Below are positions 6,403 through 15,126 of a stretch of 16,202 nt of DNA, in pieces; within the stretch, counting starts at the first letter, position 1, and each line of letters begins with the position of its first letter. Both the position numbers and the translations under genes were made by a program. The notes beneath the pieces are model-generated. The model saw only the letters and a list, made by a program, of their open reading frames with translations. It had not been told where the DNA came from and did not search any database. This stretch comes from Oscillospiraceae bacterium (GTDB taxonomy: Bacteria; Bacillota; Clostridia; Oscillospirales; Ruminococcaceae), in the NCBI GenBank assembly GCA_022792755.1, contig JAAWBP010000024.1, positions 1 through 16,202 on the forward strand, in the 5' to 3' direction.

Positions 6403-8178
6403 ATGTTTCAGATCAAATGGGTCTGGCAAAACCTCACCGGCTATAAGCGGCGGTATATCATGGCGCTCAGCTTTACGGTCATCAGTTCGGTTCTGGTCTT
6501 TATCCGGCCGCTTCTTACCCAGATCGTCGTCGACGATGTCCTGGTAGGTGTCACCCTGCCGGATGGAACGGTGTTTCGCAACTATGATATCCTGATCCCG
6601 CTCTTACTCGGCATGGTAGGGATTCATCTGTTCCGGATGTGTATGCTCAACGCCGGCGTCTACAACTGCGACTACGCCTCGCAGGGGATGCTGATTAATA
6701 TGAGGGAGCATCTCTACAGCCGGCTCCAAGCACAGGATAAAACCTACTATGACCGCAACCGCACCGGCGATTTGATGACCCGGCTGACCGGCGACCTCGA
6801 CACGGTGCGCAATGCGGTTTCCTTTGTGTTCCGTGAATTCACCATCGATATCTTCCTGTTCGTGACGACCGCCGTCTACTTTTTCACCATCAACGCCCTT
6901 TTTACCCTGGCAGTTTTGGCGGTAACGCCGCTTTTGCTGGTTCTCTCCAAGATTTTTTCCAAACGGGTTCGCTCCAAATATGTCTTTCTACGGGAAAAGC
7001 TCAGCGAGATGAACACCAAGGCGCAGGAGGATATCTCCGGAAACCGGGTGATCAAGGCCTTTGCGCGGGAGCGGTACGAGATCGATGAGTTCTCCAAGAA
7101 AAACGACGCCTACCGCCGGGCGAACATTGACGCGCAGTTTACCTGGCTGCGCTATTTCCCAGCGGTTCATGTCTTGGCGAATACTCTGACGATCACCATC
7201 CTCTTAGTGGGCGGCCTCTTTATCATCAACGGCTGGATGTCCGCCGGTGACCTTGCGGCGTTCATGGCGCTCGACTGGGCGATCAGCGAGCCTATGCGGA
7301 ACATCGGGCTGCTCCTCAACGATTTGCAGCGTTTCTTCGCCTCCGCGGATAAGGTGATCGAGATGTATTACCAGCAGCCGCGGATCGTGGATTCGCCCGA
7401 TGCGGTGGAAATCCCCGGCCGGATGCGGGGCAAGGTGGAGTTTAAAGACGTCTCCTTCCGGTTCGGCGAGAAAACGGTCTTCGACGGGATTTCGTTTGTG
7501 GTAAACCCCGGTGAAACAGTGGCGGTCATGGGTTCGACCGGTTCGGGAAAAACCTCCCTCGTCAATCTGATTGAACGGTTTTACGACGTCTCCGGCGGCG
7601 CCATCTATGTGGACGGCATCGACGTTCGGAAGCTGAAGCTCCAGTCCCTCCGCGGCGGGATCGGGATGGCGACGCAGGATGTTTTCCTCTTTTCGGAAAC
7701 GGTCGACGGGAACATCGCCTACGGCGACCCGGAGATGCCGGAGGAAGAGGTGCGGCGGTTCGCTCAGATCACTGCCTCTGATTTTATCGACGGAATGGAG
7801 GACGGCTTTGAAACCATCGTCGGCGAGCGAGGCGTTGGTCTGTCCGGCGGACAGAAGCAGCGGATTGCTTTGGCGCGCGCCCTCGCCATCCGGCCTGCCA
7901 TCCTCATCCTGGACGACACCACTTCGGCCGTCGATATGGAAACCGAAAAGTACATACAAAAACAGCTCAGGGAGCTGGATTTCAGCTGCACCAAGTTCAT
8001 TATTGCGCAGCGGATTTCTTCGGTCAAACAGGCCGATAAGATCATCATCCTAGACGGCGGTAAAATCGTGGAGAGCGGAACCCATGAGGAACTGCTCGGA
8101 CAGAACGGATATTACCGCGAAATCTATGAATTGCAGCACGGGACGGGAAAGGCAGGTGAGATCGATGGCGCGGAATAA
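6403..8178 (+). CDS. ABC exporter half-transporter, degenerate ATP-site subunit
   Basis: A 591-aa membrane-domain plus ATPase half-transporter of the multidrug/lipid exporter type. About six membrane helices occupy residues 18-325. The nucleotide-binding domain has Walker A GSTGSGKT (377-384), Q-loop TQD, signature LSGGQKQ (480-486) and Walker B LILDD. The usual catalytic Glu after Walker B is Asp505, and the switch His is Gln536 (AQRIS), so this subunit carries the non-hydrolysing site seen in heterodimeric exporters such as TM287/288 and BmrCD. An AAGGAGGTG ribosome binding site at 6386-6394 fixes the ATG at 6403; a longer frame would start inside the preceding terminator. It overlaps the next gene by 14 bases, giving coupled synthesis of the two subunits. 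Substrate unknown. Confidence 0.93.
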   Translation: MFQIKWVWQNLTGYKRRYIMALSFTVISSVLVFIRPLLTQIVVDDVLVGVTLPDGTVFRNYDILIPLLLGMVGIHLFRMCMLNAGVYNCDYASQGMLINMREHLYSRLQAQDKTYYDRNRTGDLMTRLTGDLDTVRNAVSFVFREFTIDIFLFVTTAVYFFTINALFTLAVLAVTPLLLVLSKIFSKRVRSKYVFLREKLSEMNTKAQEDISGNRVIKAFARERYEIDEFSKKNDAYRRANIDAQFTWLRYFPAVHVLANTLTITILLVGGLFIINGWMSAGDLAAFMALDWAISEPMRNIGLLLNDLQRFFASADKVIEMYYQQPRIVDSPDAVEIPGRMRGKVEFKDVSFRFGEKTVFDGISFVVNPGETVAVMGSTGSGKTSLVNLIERFYDVSGGAIYVDGIDVRKLKLQSLRGGIGMATQDVFLFSETVDGNIAYGDPEMPEEEVRRFAQITASDFIDGMEDGFETIVGERGVGLSGGQKQRIALARALAIRPAILILDDTTSAVDMETEKYIQKQLRELDFSCTKFIIAQRISSVKQADKIIILDGGKIVESGTHEELLGQNGYYREIYELQHGTGKAGEIDGAE

Positions 8179-9943
8179 ATTCGACATTGACGAATCGCTG
8201 GAATCCCCTTTTAACATACAGCATTTAAAGCGGAGCTTCATCTATGTCAAAAAGTACAAGGGGAAGATGATTTTAGCGCTCTGCCTTTCGCTCTTCAGCG
8301 TCATCGCCGGTCTGTTCGGGCCGCTGATTATCCAAGAGGCGATCGACGTCGCTATCGCCGGGGGAGACGCCCCTTATCTGATCCTTCTGGTGGCGCTTCT
8401 GGCGCTGAGCATCGGCGTTTCGATCCTTTTCAACGTCCTGCGCTCCCGGATCACAGCGCGGGTTGGGCAGAATATCATCTACGATATCCGCCAGGACTTG
8501 TTTGAGCACTTGCAGCAGCTTCCGTTTTCTTACTATGACAACCGCCCGCACGGGAAAATCCTCGTCCGGGTGGTACAGTACGTCAACAATGTTTCGGATA
8601 TGCTCTCAAACGGCATCATCAACTTTTTTCTGGAAATCTTCAACCTGATTTTCGTCACCGTTTTTATGCTGATCGCCGACGCCCGCCTGACCCTTGTCAT
8701 CCTCGCAGGGCTTCCGGTCCTCGTTTTGATCGTCCTGTTGATCATGCCGGTTCAAAGGCGCGCCTGGCAGAATTTTTCCAACAAAAATTCTAACATGAAC
8801 GCCTACCTGCACGAAAGCATCTTGGGCGCGGGCGTCACCCAGATTTTCACCCGCGAAAAGGTAAACGCGGGGATTGCAGGCACCCAGTTCCAAAACTGCC
8901 GGAAGTCTTTCCTCCACGCCGTTTTTGTCTCTAACTGGATTTGGTTTTCGGTCGAAATTATCGCGGCGATTGTCGGCGCGGCTGTTTACGGCGCGGGGAT
9001 TCTCTTCATCAAGCCGATGGCGACCTTCGGCACCATCGTTGCGATGGGGGATTACTCCTGGCGGTTCTGGCGGCCGATTACCAACCTTGCGAACCTCTAC
9101 AACAACCTGATCAACACCGTCGCCTATCTCGAACGGATCTTTGAAACCATCGACGAGCCGGTCGAGATCGAGGACGCCCCGGACGCCAAAGCACTTCCGC
9201 CGATCCGCGGCGAGGTGGAGTTTAAAGACGTCGTGTTTGAGTACGACCCGGGCCATCCGATCCTCGACCATATGAGCTTCAAGGTTAAGGCGGGGGAGAG
9301 CATCGCCCTAGTCGGCCCGACCGGGGCGGGGAAAACGACGGTCATTAACCTCATCAGCCGGTTTTACGACATCTCCTCCGGCCAGGTACTGATCGACGGC
9401 CATGATGTTTCCAAGGCGACCCTCCACTCCCTCCGCAGCCAGATGGGGGTTATGCTCCAGGACAGCTTCGTCTTTTCGGGGAATGTCATCGACAACATCC
9501 GCTACGGCAAGCTCGACGCGACCTATGAAGAGGTGGTGGCGGCGGCGAAAACGGTGAAGGCGCACGAGTTTATCGAGACGATGGAAAAGGGGTATCACAC
9601 AGAGGTAAACGAGCGGGGCAGCAGGCTTTCACAGGGCCAGAAGCAGCTGATCTCCTTTGCCCGCACCCTGATTGCCGACCCGAAGATCCTCATCTTGGAC
9701 GAAGCGACCTCGAGCATCGACACCCGGACGGAACGTTTGATGCAGGAGGGGCTCAACGAGCTGATGAAAGGGAGGACTTCCTTCATCATCGCTCACCGGC
9801 TTTCCACCATCCAGCACTGCGACCGGATCCTCTACATTGACGGCGGGGTGATCCAGGAAAGCGGGACGCATGACGAGCTTCTCCGCCGGAAGGGAAAATA
9901 CTACGAGCTCTACATGTCCCAGCGGGAAGAGGCGGCCATTTAA
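8165..9943 (+). CDS. ABC exporter half-transporter, catalytic-site subunit
   Basis: A 592-aa partner of the preceding half-transporter, with the same order of membrane domain (about residues 35-325) then ATPase domain. Walker A is GPTGAGKT (384-391), and Walker B LILDE keeps catalytic Glu513. The switch His544 (AHRLS) is present, but the signature is LSQGQKQ (488-494) in place of LSGGQ. In a head-to-tail dimer its normal Walker residues meet the intact LSGGQ of the partner, giving one working ATP site; its altered signature completes the degenerate site. The start at 8165 (MARNKF) has AGGTGA at 8154-8159 and gives the 14-base overlap with the upstream gene. Likely exports a drug, lipid or peptide from the cytoplasm, but the substrate cannot be read from sequence. 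No regulator gene adjoins the pair. Confidence 0.93.
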   Translation: MARNKFDIDESLESPFNIQHLKRSFIYVKKYKGKMILALCLSLFSVIAGLFGPLIIQEAIDVAIAGGDAPYLILLVALLALSIGVSILFNVLRSRITARVGQNIIYDIRQDLFEHLQQLPFSYYDNRPHGKILVRVVQYVNNVSDMLSNGIINFFLEIFNLIFVTVFMLIADARLTLVILAGLPVLVLIVLLIMPVQRRAWQNFSNKNSNMNAYLHESILGAGVTQIFTREKVNAGIAGTQFQNCRKSFLHAVFVSNWIWFSVEIIAAIVGAAVYGAGILFIKPMATFGTIVAMGDYSWRFWRPITNLANLYNNLINTVAYLERIFETIDEPVEIEDAPDAKALPPIRGEVEFKDVVFEYDPGHPILDHMSFKVKAGESIALVGPTGAGKTTVINLISRFYDISSGQVLIDGHDVSKATLHSLRSQMGVMLQDSFVFSGNVIDNIRYGKLDATYEEVVAAAKTVKAHEFIETMEKGYHTEVNERGSRLSQGQKQLISFARTLIADPKILILDEATSSIDTRTERLMQEGLNELMKGRTSFIIAHRLSTIQHCDRILYIDGGVIQESGTHDELLRRKGKYYELYMSQREEAAI

Positions 9944-9950
9944 AAAACGC

Positions 9951-9979
9951 TTTACTTTGCGCCGCTTTTTCCGTACAAT
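9951..9979 (+). promoter_or_regulatory. Promoter of the beta-mannosidase gene
   Basis: TTTACT (9951-9956), a 17-base spacer and TACAAT (9974-9979). It starts only 8 bases after the ABC transporter stop codon. The start of transcription would be near 9986, giving a leader of almost 190 bases that contains two inverted repeats and a terminator-like hairpin. Confidence 0.6.
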
Positions 9980-9994
9980 AGAATCACAGCCTGC

Positions 9995-10004
9995 CTGCCG
10001 GCAG
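9995..10004. promoter_or_regulatory. Perfect 10-base palindrome, possible operator
   Basis: CTGCCGGCAG is self-complementary and lies 15 bases after the -10 box, near the expected transcription start, a typical place for a repressor site. No regulator gene is present in the window and the motif was not matched to a known family, so this is only a candidate. Confidence 0.35.
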
Positions 10005-10011
10005 AACGTTT

Positions 10012-10077
10012 ACTCCCTTTGAGCAACGGCGATGGAATCTTTGATTAAATATCGTTTGCGCTGAAAGGGAGTTTTTT
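10012..10077 (+). terminator. Terminator-like hairpin in the beta-mannosidase leader
   Basis: ACTCCCTTT (10012-10020) pairs perfectly with AAAGGGAGT (10064-10072), followed by a T-run (10072-10077). The 43-base interior can form a weaker inner stem (around GAGCAACG and CGTTTGCGCT). It could simply end the ABC transporter transcript. Because a promoter lies upstream at 9951-9979 and the gene only starts at 10174, it could also act as an attenuator. No antiterminator structure or known ligand motif was identified. Confidence 0.55.
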
Positions 10078-10086
10078 ATCACTGAA

Positions 10087-10108
10087 GGCTTTCAAAGGCT
10101 GGAAAGCC
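10087..10108. repeat. Inverted repeat before the beta-mannosidase gene
   Basis: GGCTTTC (10087-10093) and GAAAGCC (10102-10108) form perfect 7-base arms around AAAGGCTG. It sits 65 bases before the start codon, after the terminator-like hairpin. It may be a regulator-binding site or part of an alternative leader fold. Confidence 0.5.
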
Positions 10109-10173
10109 ATTCGAAATTGGGATTGTTTTTTAACATAATTGGGCGATTCAATTTTAATAAGGGGGTTATCATC

Positions 10174-12693
10174 ATGAAGGAAATTTTGCTGAATGCATCC
10201 TGGCTGCTGCATGAAGCGCCTCTCGACTGGGAGGCCGACTGGCTTTCATCCGTTCAGGCGTTTGAGGGGGGCTGGATGCCTTGCAGTCTTCCAGCCGATA
10301 TCCATCTGCCATTGATCGAGGCCGGGATCATCAAAGAGCCGACAAAAGCGGACTACTGGCTGGACTGCGGATGGACGGAGAAACGCTCCTGGTGGTTTAA
10401 GAAAACCTTTCATCTGGATGAAATCCCGGACGGAGAGATTGTCGAATTGGTTTTAGAAGGATTGGACACCGAGGCGGCCGTCTTTTTAAACGGATGTTTG
10501 ACAGGGCGGCATCACAGTGTGCATTACCCTTTTGTCCGCGAGGTAAAGGAGCTTTTGAAAGCCGGAGAAAACGAGCTGGTTGTCCGGCTGACAAGCGGGC
10601 TCGAAAAGGTGGACGACGAGCAGCTTTCAGAGCTCAACTGGGCGGTCTGTATCGAGTCTGCCAACGGCGGCATCTACCGGGGAGACGCCCGCCGGGCCTT
10701 TGTCCGCCGTCCGCAGTATACTGTCGGCTGGGACTGGGGGCCGAAGGTGGTCACCTGCGGGATCACTGGGGATGTAAAGCTGAGAAGCTTGAGTCGGATC
10801 GCCGTCCGCGACGTCTCGGTTGTGACCGAAAAGATCGGCGAAACGGCGCAGCTGGCAGTCGAGGTCAATGTAGAAGATTTGAGCTTGATCGGGACAAAGT
10901 CCTGCGGGCTTACCATCCAGCTTTTGGAGGGCGAAACGGTCCGTGCAGAGACGAACCTGAAGGACGTTCTCCTCACCTCCGGGCCGAATTACATCAAAGC
11001 GAAGCTGACGGTTGATCATCCGAAGCTCTGGTGGCCCGCCGGTTATGGGGAGCAGCCGCTTTATACGGTTCGCGTCTCGGCCGAATGCGAGGGCTGGACA
11101 GAGCGCTATCCGGATTTCCGGATCGGAATCCGCACCATTGTGCTGGACACTTCGGTTTTGGAGGGGGAAGACCACCGGTTTCAGCTGGTCGTAAACGATC
11201 TGCCTATCTTCTGCAAGGGCGGGGACTGGATTCCGAACGATTCGATCTACGCCCGGGTACCGGAGGAAAAGTACCGTATGCTGATTGACGAGGCTGCGGA
11301 GGCAAACTTCAACATGATCCGGGTCTGGGGCGGCGGCCTGTACGAGCGGGACTGCTTCTATGAGATGTGCGATAAAAAAGGAATTCTGATCTGGCAGGAT
11401 TTCATGTTTGCCTGTGCGACCTACCCGGATCACCACGAGTGGTTCCGCGGCCTGATCCGCGAGGAGCTCGACTATCAGACCAAGCGGCTGCGGAATTACG
11501 CTTGCCTGGCGCTTTTCTGTGGGACAAATGAGTGTCACTGGATTTTCAATGAAATCGACAACCCGCGCTGGAAGATCAAGATGAAATACAATTATCAGTT
11601 TGGTCTGTCCCTCCCCAATGTCCTGGCAAAAGAGGCGATTCGTAAAAACTGCCCTTCGATCCCTTACTGGAACAGTTCCCCCTACGGCGGGAAGCTGCCG
11701 AACGCGGACACGGTGGGAGACGTCCACCGCTGGCATGACGCGTTTATGAGCAAGAAGCTGGAAGAACGGCTCGACATCGCGTCGTTTGACGATGTCCGGT
11801 CAAAGTTTGTCAGCGAGTACGGTTATGTCGGCCCTTGTTGTCTCGCGACGACGCGGGAATACCTCGGCCTTGCGGACGGGGAGGAAGTCGTGCGGGAAGG
11901 CCCTGTCTGGCAGATGCACTTAAACGTCTTTGAACGGGGCAACACCGACGCGGGGATCAGGAAGCACTACCTGGATCATCCCGAACAGCTCGGGATCGAG
12001 GATTACCTCCTCTACGGCGGAATGGTGCAGGGAACGGCGCTCGGCTATTCTTTGGAAGCACTCCGATTCAAAGAACAGTGCTACGGCGCAATTTTCTGGA
12101 TGTATAACGACGCGTGGGGGGAATCCGGCTGGACGATTATCGACTACTACCTGCGGCGGAAGATCTCCTATTACGCGGTCAAGCGCGCGCTGGCGCATAA
12201 AAAACTCACTGTCCGGCGGTGCGGCGGGGAGTTTGTCATCCAGGGGATCAACGACACCGCAGAGCCGGTCACCATCCCCGTGGAGTATGGCTACCTCTCC
12301 TTTGACGGAACCGTCCGGGAGCTGAAAAAGGCGGAGCTCACATTAGAGCCGCATAGCCGGGCCTATCTGATCCGGGAGGCGCTGCCGGAGCGGGACTACC
12401 GAAAAGGGAGCATTGCCGTGATCCCGCGGGCTGAGGGGATGGATGCCGTTCTCCTGCGGACGGACGATCTGCGGAACCTCGAGTTTGAGACGGCTCCGGT
12501 TCAGGTGGAAAAGGCCGAACAAAGAGGGACGTCTTACTGCGTCACGGTTTCCAGCGGTCAGTATGCCCACGGCGTTTACATTGCCGGGGATTACCGCTGC
12601 TCCGACAATTATTTCGACCTCCTTCCGGGCGAACGGAAGACGGTAGAGGTCTACCGCTGCTCCGTTCAGCCGGAGGTAAAACAGGTGCGGTGA
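10174..12693 (+). CDS. Beta-mannosidase, glycoside hydrolase family 2
   Basis: An 839-aa enzyme predicted to remove terminal beta-linked mannose from manno-oligosaccharides (retaining GH2 mechanism). The N-terminal jelly-roll shows LNASWLL and LDCGWTEKRSWWFKKTF, and the beta-mannosidase hallmark VGWDWGPKV is present. The barrel domain has KGGDWIPND and RVWGGGLYE, acid/base Glu453 (FCGTNE) and nucleophile Glu548 (FVSEYG). Length fits the bacterial intracellular type. No signal peptide is seen, so it should work on imported sugars. AAGGGGG (10159-10165) lies 8 bases before the ATG at 10174; the longer TTG-initiated frame lacks support. The leader carries a promoter and possible attenuator. It is followed by a GH43 enzyme with its own promoter, and the pair suggests hemicellulose use, though no sugar importer or regulator is in the window. 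Confidence 0.93.
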   Translation: MKEILLNASWLLHEAPLDWEADWLSSVQAFEGGWMPCSLPADIHLPLIEAGIIKEPTKADYWLDCGWTEKRSWWFKKTFHLDEIPDGEIVELVLEGLDTEAAVFLNGCLTGRHHSVHYPFVREVKELLKAGENELVVRLTSGLEKVDDEQLSELNWAVCIESANGGIYRGDARRAFVRRPQYTVGWDWGPKVVTCGITGDVKLRSLSRIAVRDVSVVTEKIGETAQLAVEVNVEDLSLIGTKSCGLTIQLLEGETVRAETNLKDVLLTSGPNYIKAKLTVDHPKLWWPAGYGEQPLYTVRVSAECEGWTERYPDFRIGIRTIVLDTSVLEGEDHRFQLVVNDLPIFCKGGDWIPNDSIYARVPEEKYRMLIDEAAEANFNMIRVWGGGLYERDCFYEMCDKKGILIWQDFMFACATYPDHHEWFRGLIREELDYQTKRLRNYACLALFCGTNECHWIFNEIDNPRWKIKMKYNYQFGLSLPNVLAKEAIRKNCPSIPYWNSSPYGGKLPNADTVGDVHRWHDAFMSKKLEERLDIASFDDVRSKFVSEYGYVGPCCLATTREYLGLADGEEVVREGPVWQMHLNVFERGNTDAGIRKHYLDHPEQLGIEDYLLYGGMVQGTALGYSLEALRFKEQCYGAIFWMYNDAWGESGWTIIDYYLRRKISYYAVKRALAHKKLTVRRCGGEFVIQGINDTAEPVTIPVEYGYLSFDGTVRELKKAELTLEPHSRAYLIREALPERDYRKGSIAVIPRAEGMDAVLLRTDDLRNLEFETAPVQVEKAEQRGTSYCVTVSSGQYAHGVYIAGDYRCSDNYFDLLPGERKTVEVYRCSVQPEVKQVR

Positions 12694-12713
12694 AATCTTT
12701 TCTGAAAATGCCC

Positions 12714-12742
12714 TTGCCAAAGCGGCGGCGCTGCTATACAAT
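12714..12742 (+). promoter_or_regulatory. Promoter of the GH43 gene
   Basis: TTGCCA (12714-12719), a 17-base spacer and TACAAT (12737-12742), 32 bases before the start codon. The -10 and flanks (TACAATA-AA) resemble those of the beta-mannosidase promoter, consistent with, but not proof of, shared control. No terminator lies between the two glycosidase genes, so readthrough from the first is also possible. Confidence 0.65.
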
Positions 12743-12774
12743 AAAAACATGATTTGTTAAAAGGAGGATGTCGT

Positions 12775-14307
12775 ATGAAATATGAAAACCCGATTGTTCG
12801 AGGGTTTAATCCCGACCCGACCATCTGCCGTGTCGGAGAGGATTTTTACCTTTTGACCTCTACCTTTGAGTTTTTCCCCGGCGTTCCGATCTACCACAGC
12901 AAGAACCTGGTGAACTGGGAACTGATGGGCTACTGCCTCAACGATGAAAAGCACAATCCGCTCAAGGGCTGCCGCGCTTCCGGCGGCATTTATGCGCCGA
13001 CCCTGCGGTATCACGACGGCTTATTCTACATGATTACCACCAACACCACCGGCGGCGGGAACTTTATCGTTTACACCGACGACCTTCTCGGGGAGTGGTC
13101 CGACCCGATCTGGATCAAGCACCAGGGGATCGACCCAGACCTCTTCTGGGACGATGACGGCAAATGCTACTATACCGGAACCGGCGGCGATGGGCCGGAA
13201 GGCTATGGAATCTACACTTGTGAAATCGACCCGAAGACTGGGGAGATCCTCAGCGACGTCACCCTTCTGACAAAAGGCGGCGGCGGTATTTTTGCCGAAG
13301 GCCCGCATCTTTATAAAATCAACGGGATGTACTACCTTATGCTGGCCGAGGGCGGCACCGAATACGGCCACCACGAGACGATCTTTCGCGCCCCATCGGT
13401 CAAGGGCCCGTGGGAAGCCTGCCCGCACAACCCGATCCTCAGCCACCGCGACGTGATGTTCACCCCGATCAAATGCACGGGCCACGCCGATCTGGTGGAA
13501 GACCAGAACGGAAACTGGTGGATGGTCTCTCTCGGCATCCGGCCGCTCACCATCAATGGAAGGAGTGTCCTGCTCCACAATCTGGGGCGCGAGACCTTCC
13601 TTTCCCCGGTCGTGTGGGAGAACGGCTGGCCGCTTGTCGGAACGGACGGCACACATCAGGCCGTAACCGACGCCCCGCTGCCGGGGCCTGCGCCGACCTC
13701 GATCTGCCGGGATATCTGCGAGGATTTCGACTCCGAGAAGATGAATCTCAACTTCGCCTATATCCGCAACCCCTATCCGGAGTGCTATAAGCTGGATGCG
13801 GCGAACAGCAAGCTGGTTCTGTACGGCAGCGACAGGGCGCTCTCCTGCCCGGACGATTCCCCGACCTTTGTCGGAGTCCGCCAAACGGAGTTCGAGATGT
13901 GCGCCTCTACTAAGATGGCCGTCAGAGCCATGGAGGAAGGGCAGTGCGCCGGAATTACAGCCTATTACAATGACAGTTACCATTATGAGATGTATCTGAC
14001 CCGCAAAGACGGAGACTACTATGTCTGCTTCAACCGGAGGATTCATGACCTGGAGGCGGTTACAGCCTGCCATAAGGTGGATTATCAGGATGGAATCGAG
14101 TTTAAAATCGAGGCAGACAGCAGTTACTACCGCTTTTACTATAAAACCAAAGGGACGGAATACACCTTGCTCGGACAGGGGATTACGGCCGGCCTGTGCA
14201 CGGAGGGCACCCACACCATGACCTTTACCGGGACCTTCTTCGGACTGTTCGCCGTAGGCGCCGCAGCTGAATTCGATTACTTCAAGGTGGAGGAAACCGG
14301 GAAATAA
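12775..14307 (+). CDS. Beta-xylosidase-like glycoside hydrolase family 43
   Basis: A 510-aa inverting glycosidase, best matched to beta-1,4-xylosidases of the GH43 type with a C-terminal beta-sandwich; some members also act on arabinosides. The N-terminal five-bladed propeller has general base Asp14 (NPIVRGFNPDPTICR), pKa-modulating Asp120 (GIDPDLFWDDDG) and general acid Glu175 (FAEGPHLYK). FEFFPGVPIYHSKNLVNW is characteristic of the xylosidase branch. The C-terminal sandwich runs from about residue 320. The ATG at 12775 follows AAGGAGG (12761-12767) with 7-base spacing; a TTG frame at 12754 would start before that site. No signal peptide, hence intracellular. Together with the neighbouring beta-mannosidase it would finish off imported hemicellulose fragments. 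Exact substrate is uncertain. Confidence 0.92.
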   Translation: MKYENPIVRGFNPDPTICRVGEDFYLLTSTFEFFPGVPIYHSKNLVNWELMGYCLNDEKHNPLKGCRASGGIYAPTLRYHDGLFYMITTNTTGGGNFIVYTDDLLGEWSDPIWIKHQGIDPDLFWDDDGKCYYTGTGGDGPEGYGIYTCEIDPKTGEILSDVTLLTKGGGGIFAEGPHLYKINGMYYLMLAEGGTEYGHHETIFRAPSVKGPWEACPHNPILSHRDVMFTPIKCTGHADLVEDQNGNWWMVSLGIRPLTINGRSVLLHNLGRETFLSPVVWENGWPLVGTDGTHQAVTDAPLPGPAPTSICRDICEDFDSEKMNLNFAYIRNPYPECYKLDAANSKLVLYGSDRALSCPDDSPTFVGVRQTEFEMCASTKMAVRAMEEGQCAGITAYYNDSYHYEMYLTRKDGDYYVCFNRRIHDLEAVTACHKVDYQDGIEFKIEADSSYYRFYYKTKGTEYTLLGQGITAGLCTEGTHTMTFTGTFFGLFAVGAAAEFDYFKVEETGK

Positions 14308-14333
14308 TCGATTCTTTGTGAAGTGAAATGATA

Positions 14334-14368
14334 AAAACGGTATCGCCGAAAAGGCGGTACCGTTTTTT
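14334..14368. terminator. Bidirectional terminator between GH43 and lipoprotein genes
   Basis: AAAACGGTATCGCC (14334-14347) pairs with GGCGGTACCGTTTT (14353-14366), with one T-G pair and a 5-base GAAAA loop. Six T follow on the plus strand (14363-14368), and the A-run at 14333-14337 gives a T-run on the minus strand. It can therefore end both the glycosidase transcript and the converging lipoprotein transcript. Confidence 0.9.
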
Positions 14369-14449
14369 GCAAAGATAAAATTCTTGATCGAGAGAAGTAG
14401 TTTTTCTCCGTTGACCAGAACCAAAACTTGAAATGTCTGGTTACAGTTC

Positions 14450-15121
14450 TCATTGCTCTCGTTCGGCCAGACAGGCGGCGATATCGGCCTTGAATTCGTT
14501 TAGCGTTTTGCCGGTATAGCAGTAGCCGAGCCGTTCGGAATCCGCGTAATTTTCCGGGATTCCCGGGATCAGGGAGAGCACATCCTCTTCTGTGGCGCCG
14601 AGCGCGTGAATCAGACGGTCGTCTTCGGTTAGATAAAAGGCCATAAAGGGATAAACACCGTATTGCCCTTCTTCTCCGCTGAAACAGCCGACCGCTCTCC
14701 TGCCAACCATGACCTGCGGGTTTACTTGGATGGAAGGATAATACTCAAGCCGGTCGATTCCATACAGCAGGCAGATTTGTTTTCCCTGATAGTCCTCCCG
14801 CCCGCACAGCACCTCTTCAATGGTCACTCGAACCTGAAGGCAATTCGGATCCCTCTCATATTCCTCAATAGAATCCACCCGGAAGACGCTGAGCGGCGGA
14901 GCCTGCGCATCTCGGTAGGTGCTTACGATGACCTCCAGGGGGGAATAAGCAATCTGCCCTCTAACCGGAAGCTTCAAAAGCCAGTTTGCGCATTCCCGGT
15001 TTTCCATATAAAGCTGCCGGCGCTCTTCCTCGGAAGGCCCGCCCGCTGAACAGCCGGAAACCGAAAGCAGAACGGCGAAGGCTAAAGGGAACACAAAAAG
15101 GGAACGGAGCTGTTTTTTCAT
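14450..15121 (-). CDS. Predicted lipoprotein, unknown function
   Basis: A 223-aa protein with a classical lipoprotein signal: basic start MKKQLR, a hydrophobic core and the lipobox VSGC with Cys24 as the lipidated residue, followed by SAGG. It should be anchored to the outer face of the membrane. The start at 15121 is chosen because AAGGA lies 9 bases upstream; the ATG at 15130 would abut that site. The mature part is not a family I can name. It has the pattern of the adjacent interrupted gene: a strand pair with a Gly (VRVTIEEVLCGREDYQGKQI against IDLKVDDYIKGSDKETITL), a central tract ending in FYLTEDDRLIHALG, and a similar terminal helix (GKTLNEFKADIAACLAE against GMKLEAVKQEFHQILTQ). It begins 5 bases after that gene's stop codon, so they are probably co-transcribed. 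It is clearly more GC-rich than that neighbour. Confidence 0.8.
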   Translation of the reverse strand: MKKQLRSLFVFPLAFAVLLSVSGCSAGGPSEEERRQLYMENRECANWLLKLPVRGQIAYSPLEVIVSTYRDAQAPPLSVFRVDSIEEYERDPNCLQVRVTIEEVLCGREDYQGKQICLLYGIDRLEYYPSIQVNPQVMVGRRAVGCFSGEEGQYGVYPFMAFYLTEDDRLIHALGATEEDVLSLIPGIPENYADSERLGYCYTGKTLNEFKADIAACLAEREQ

Positions 15122-15126
15122 AGAGA

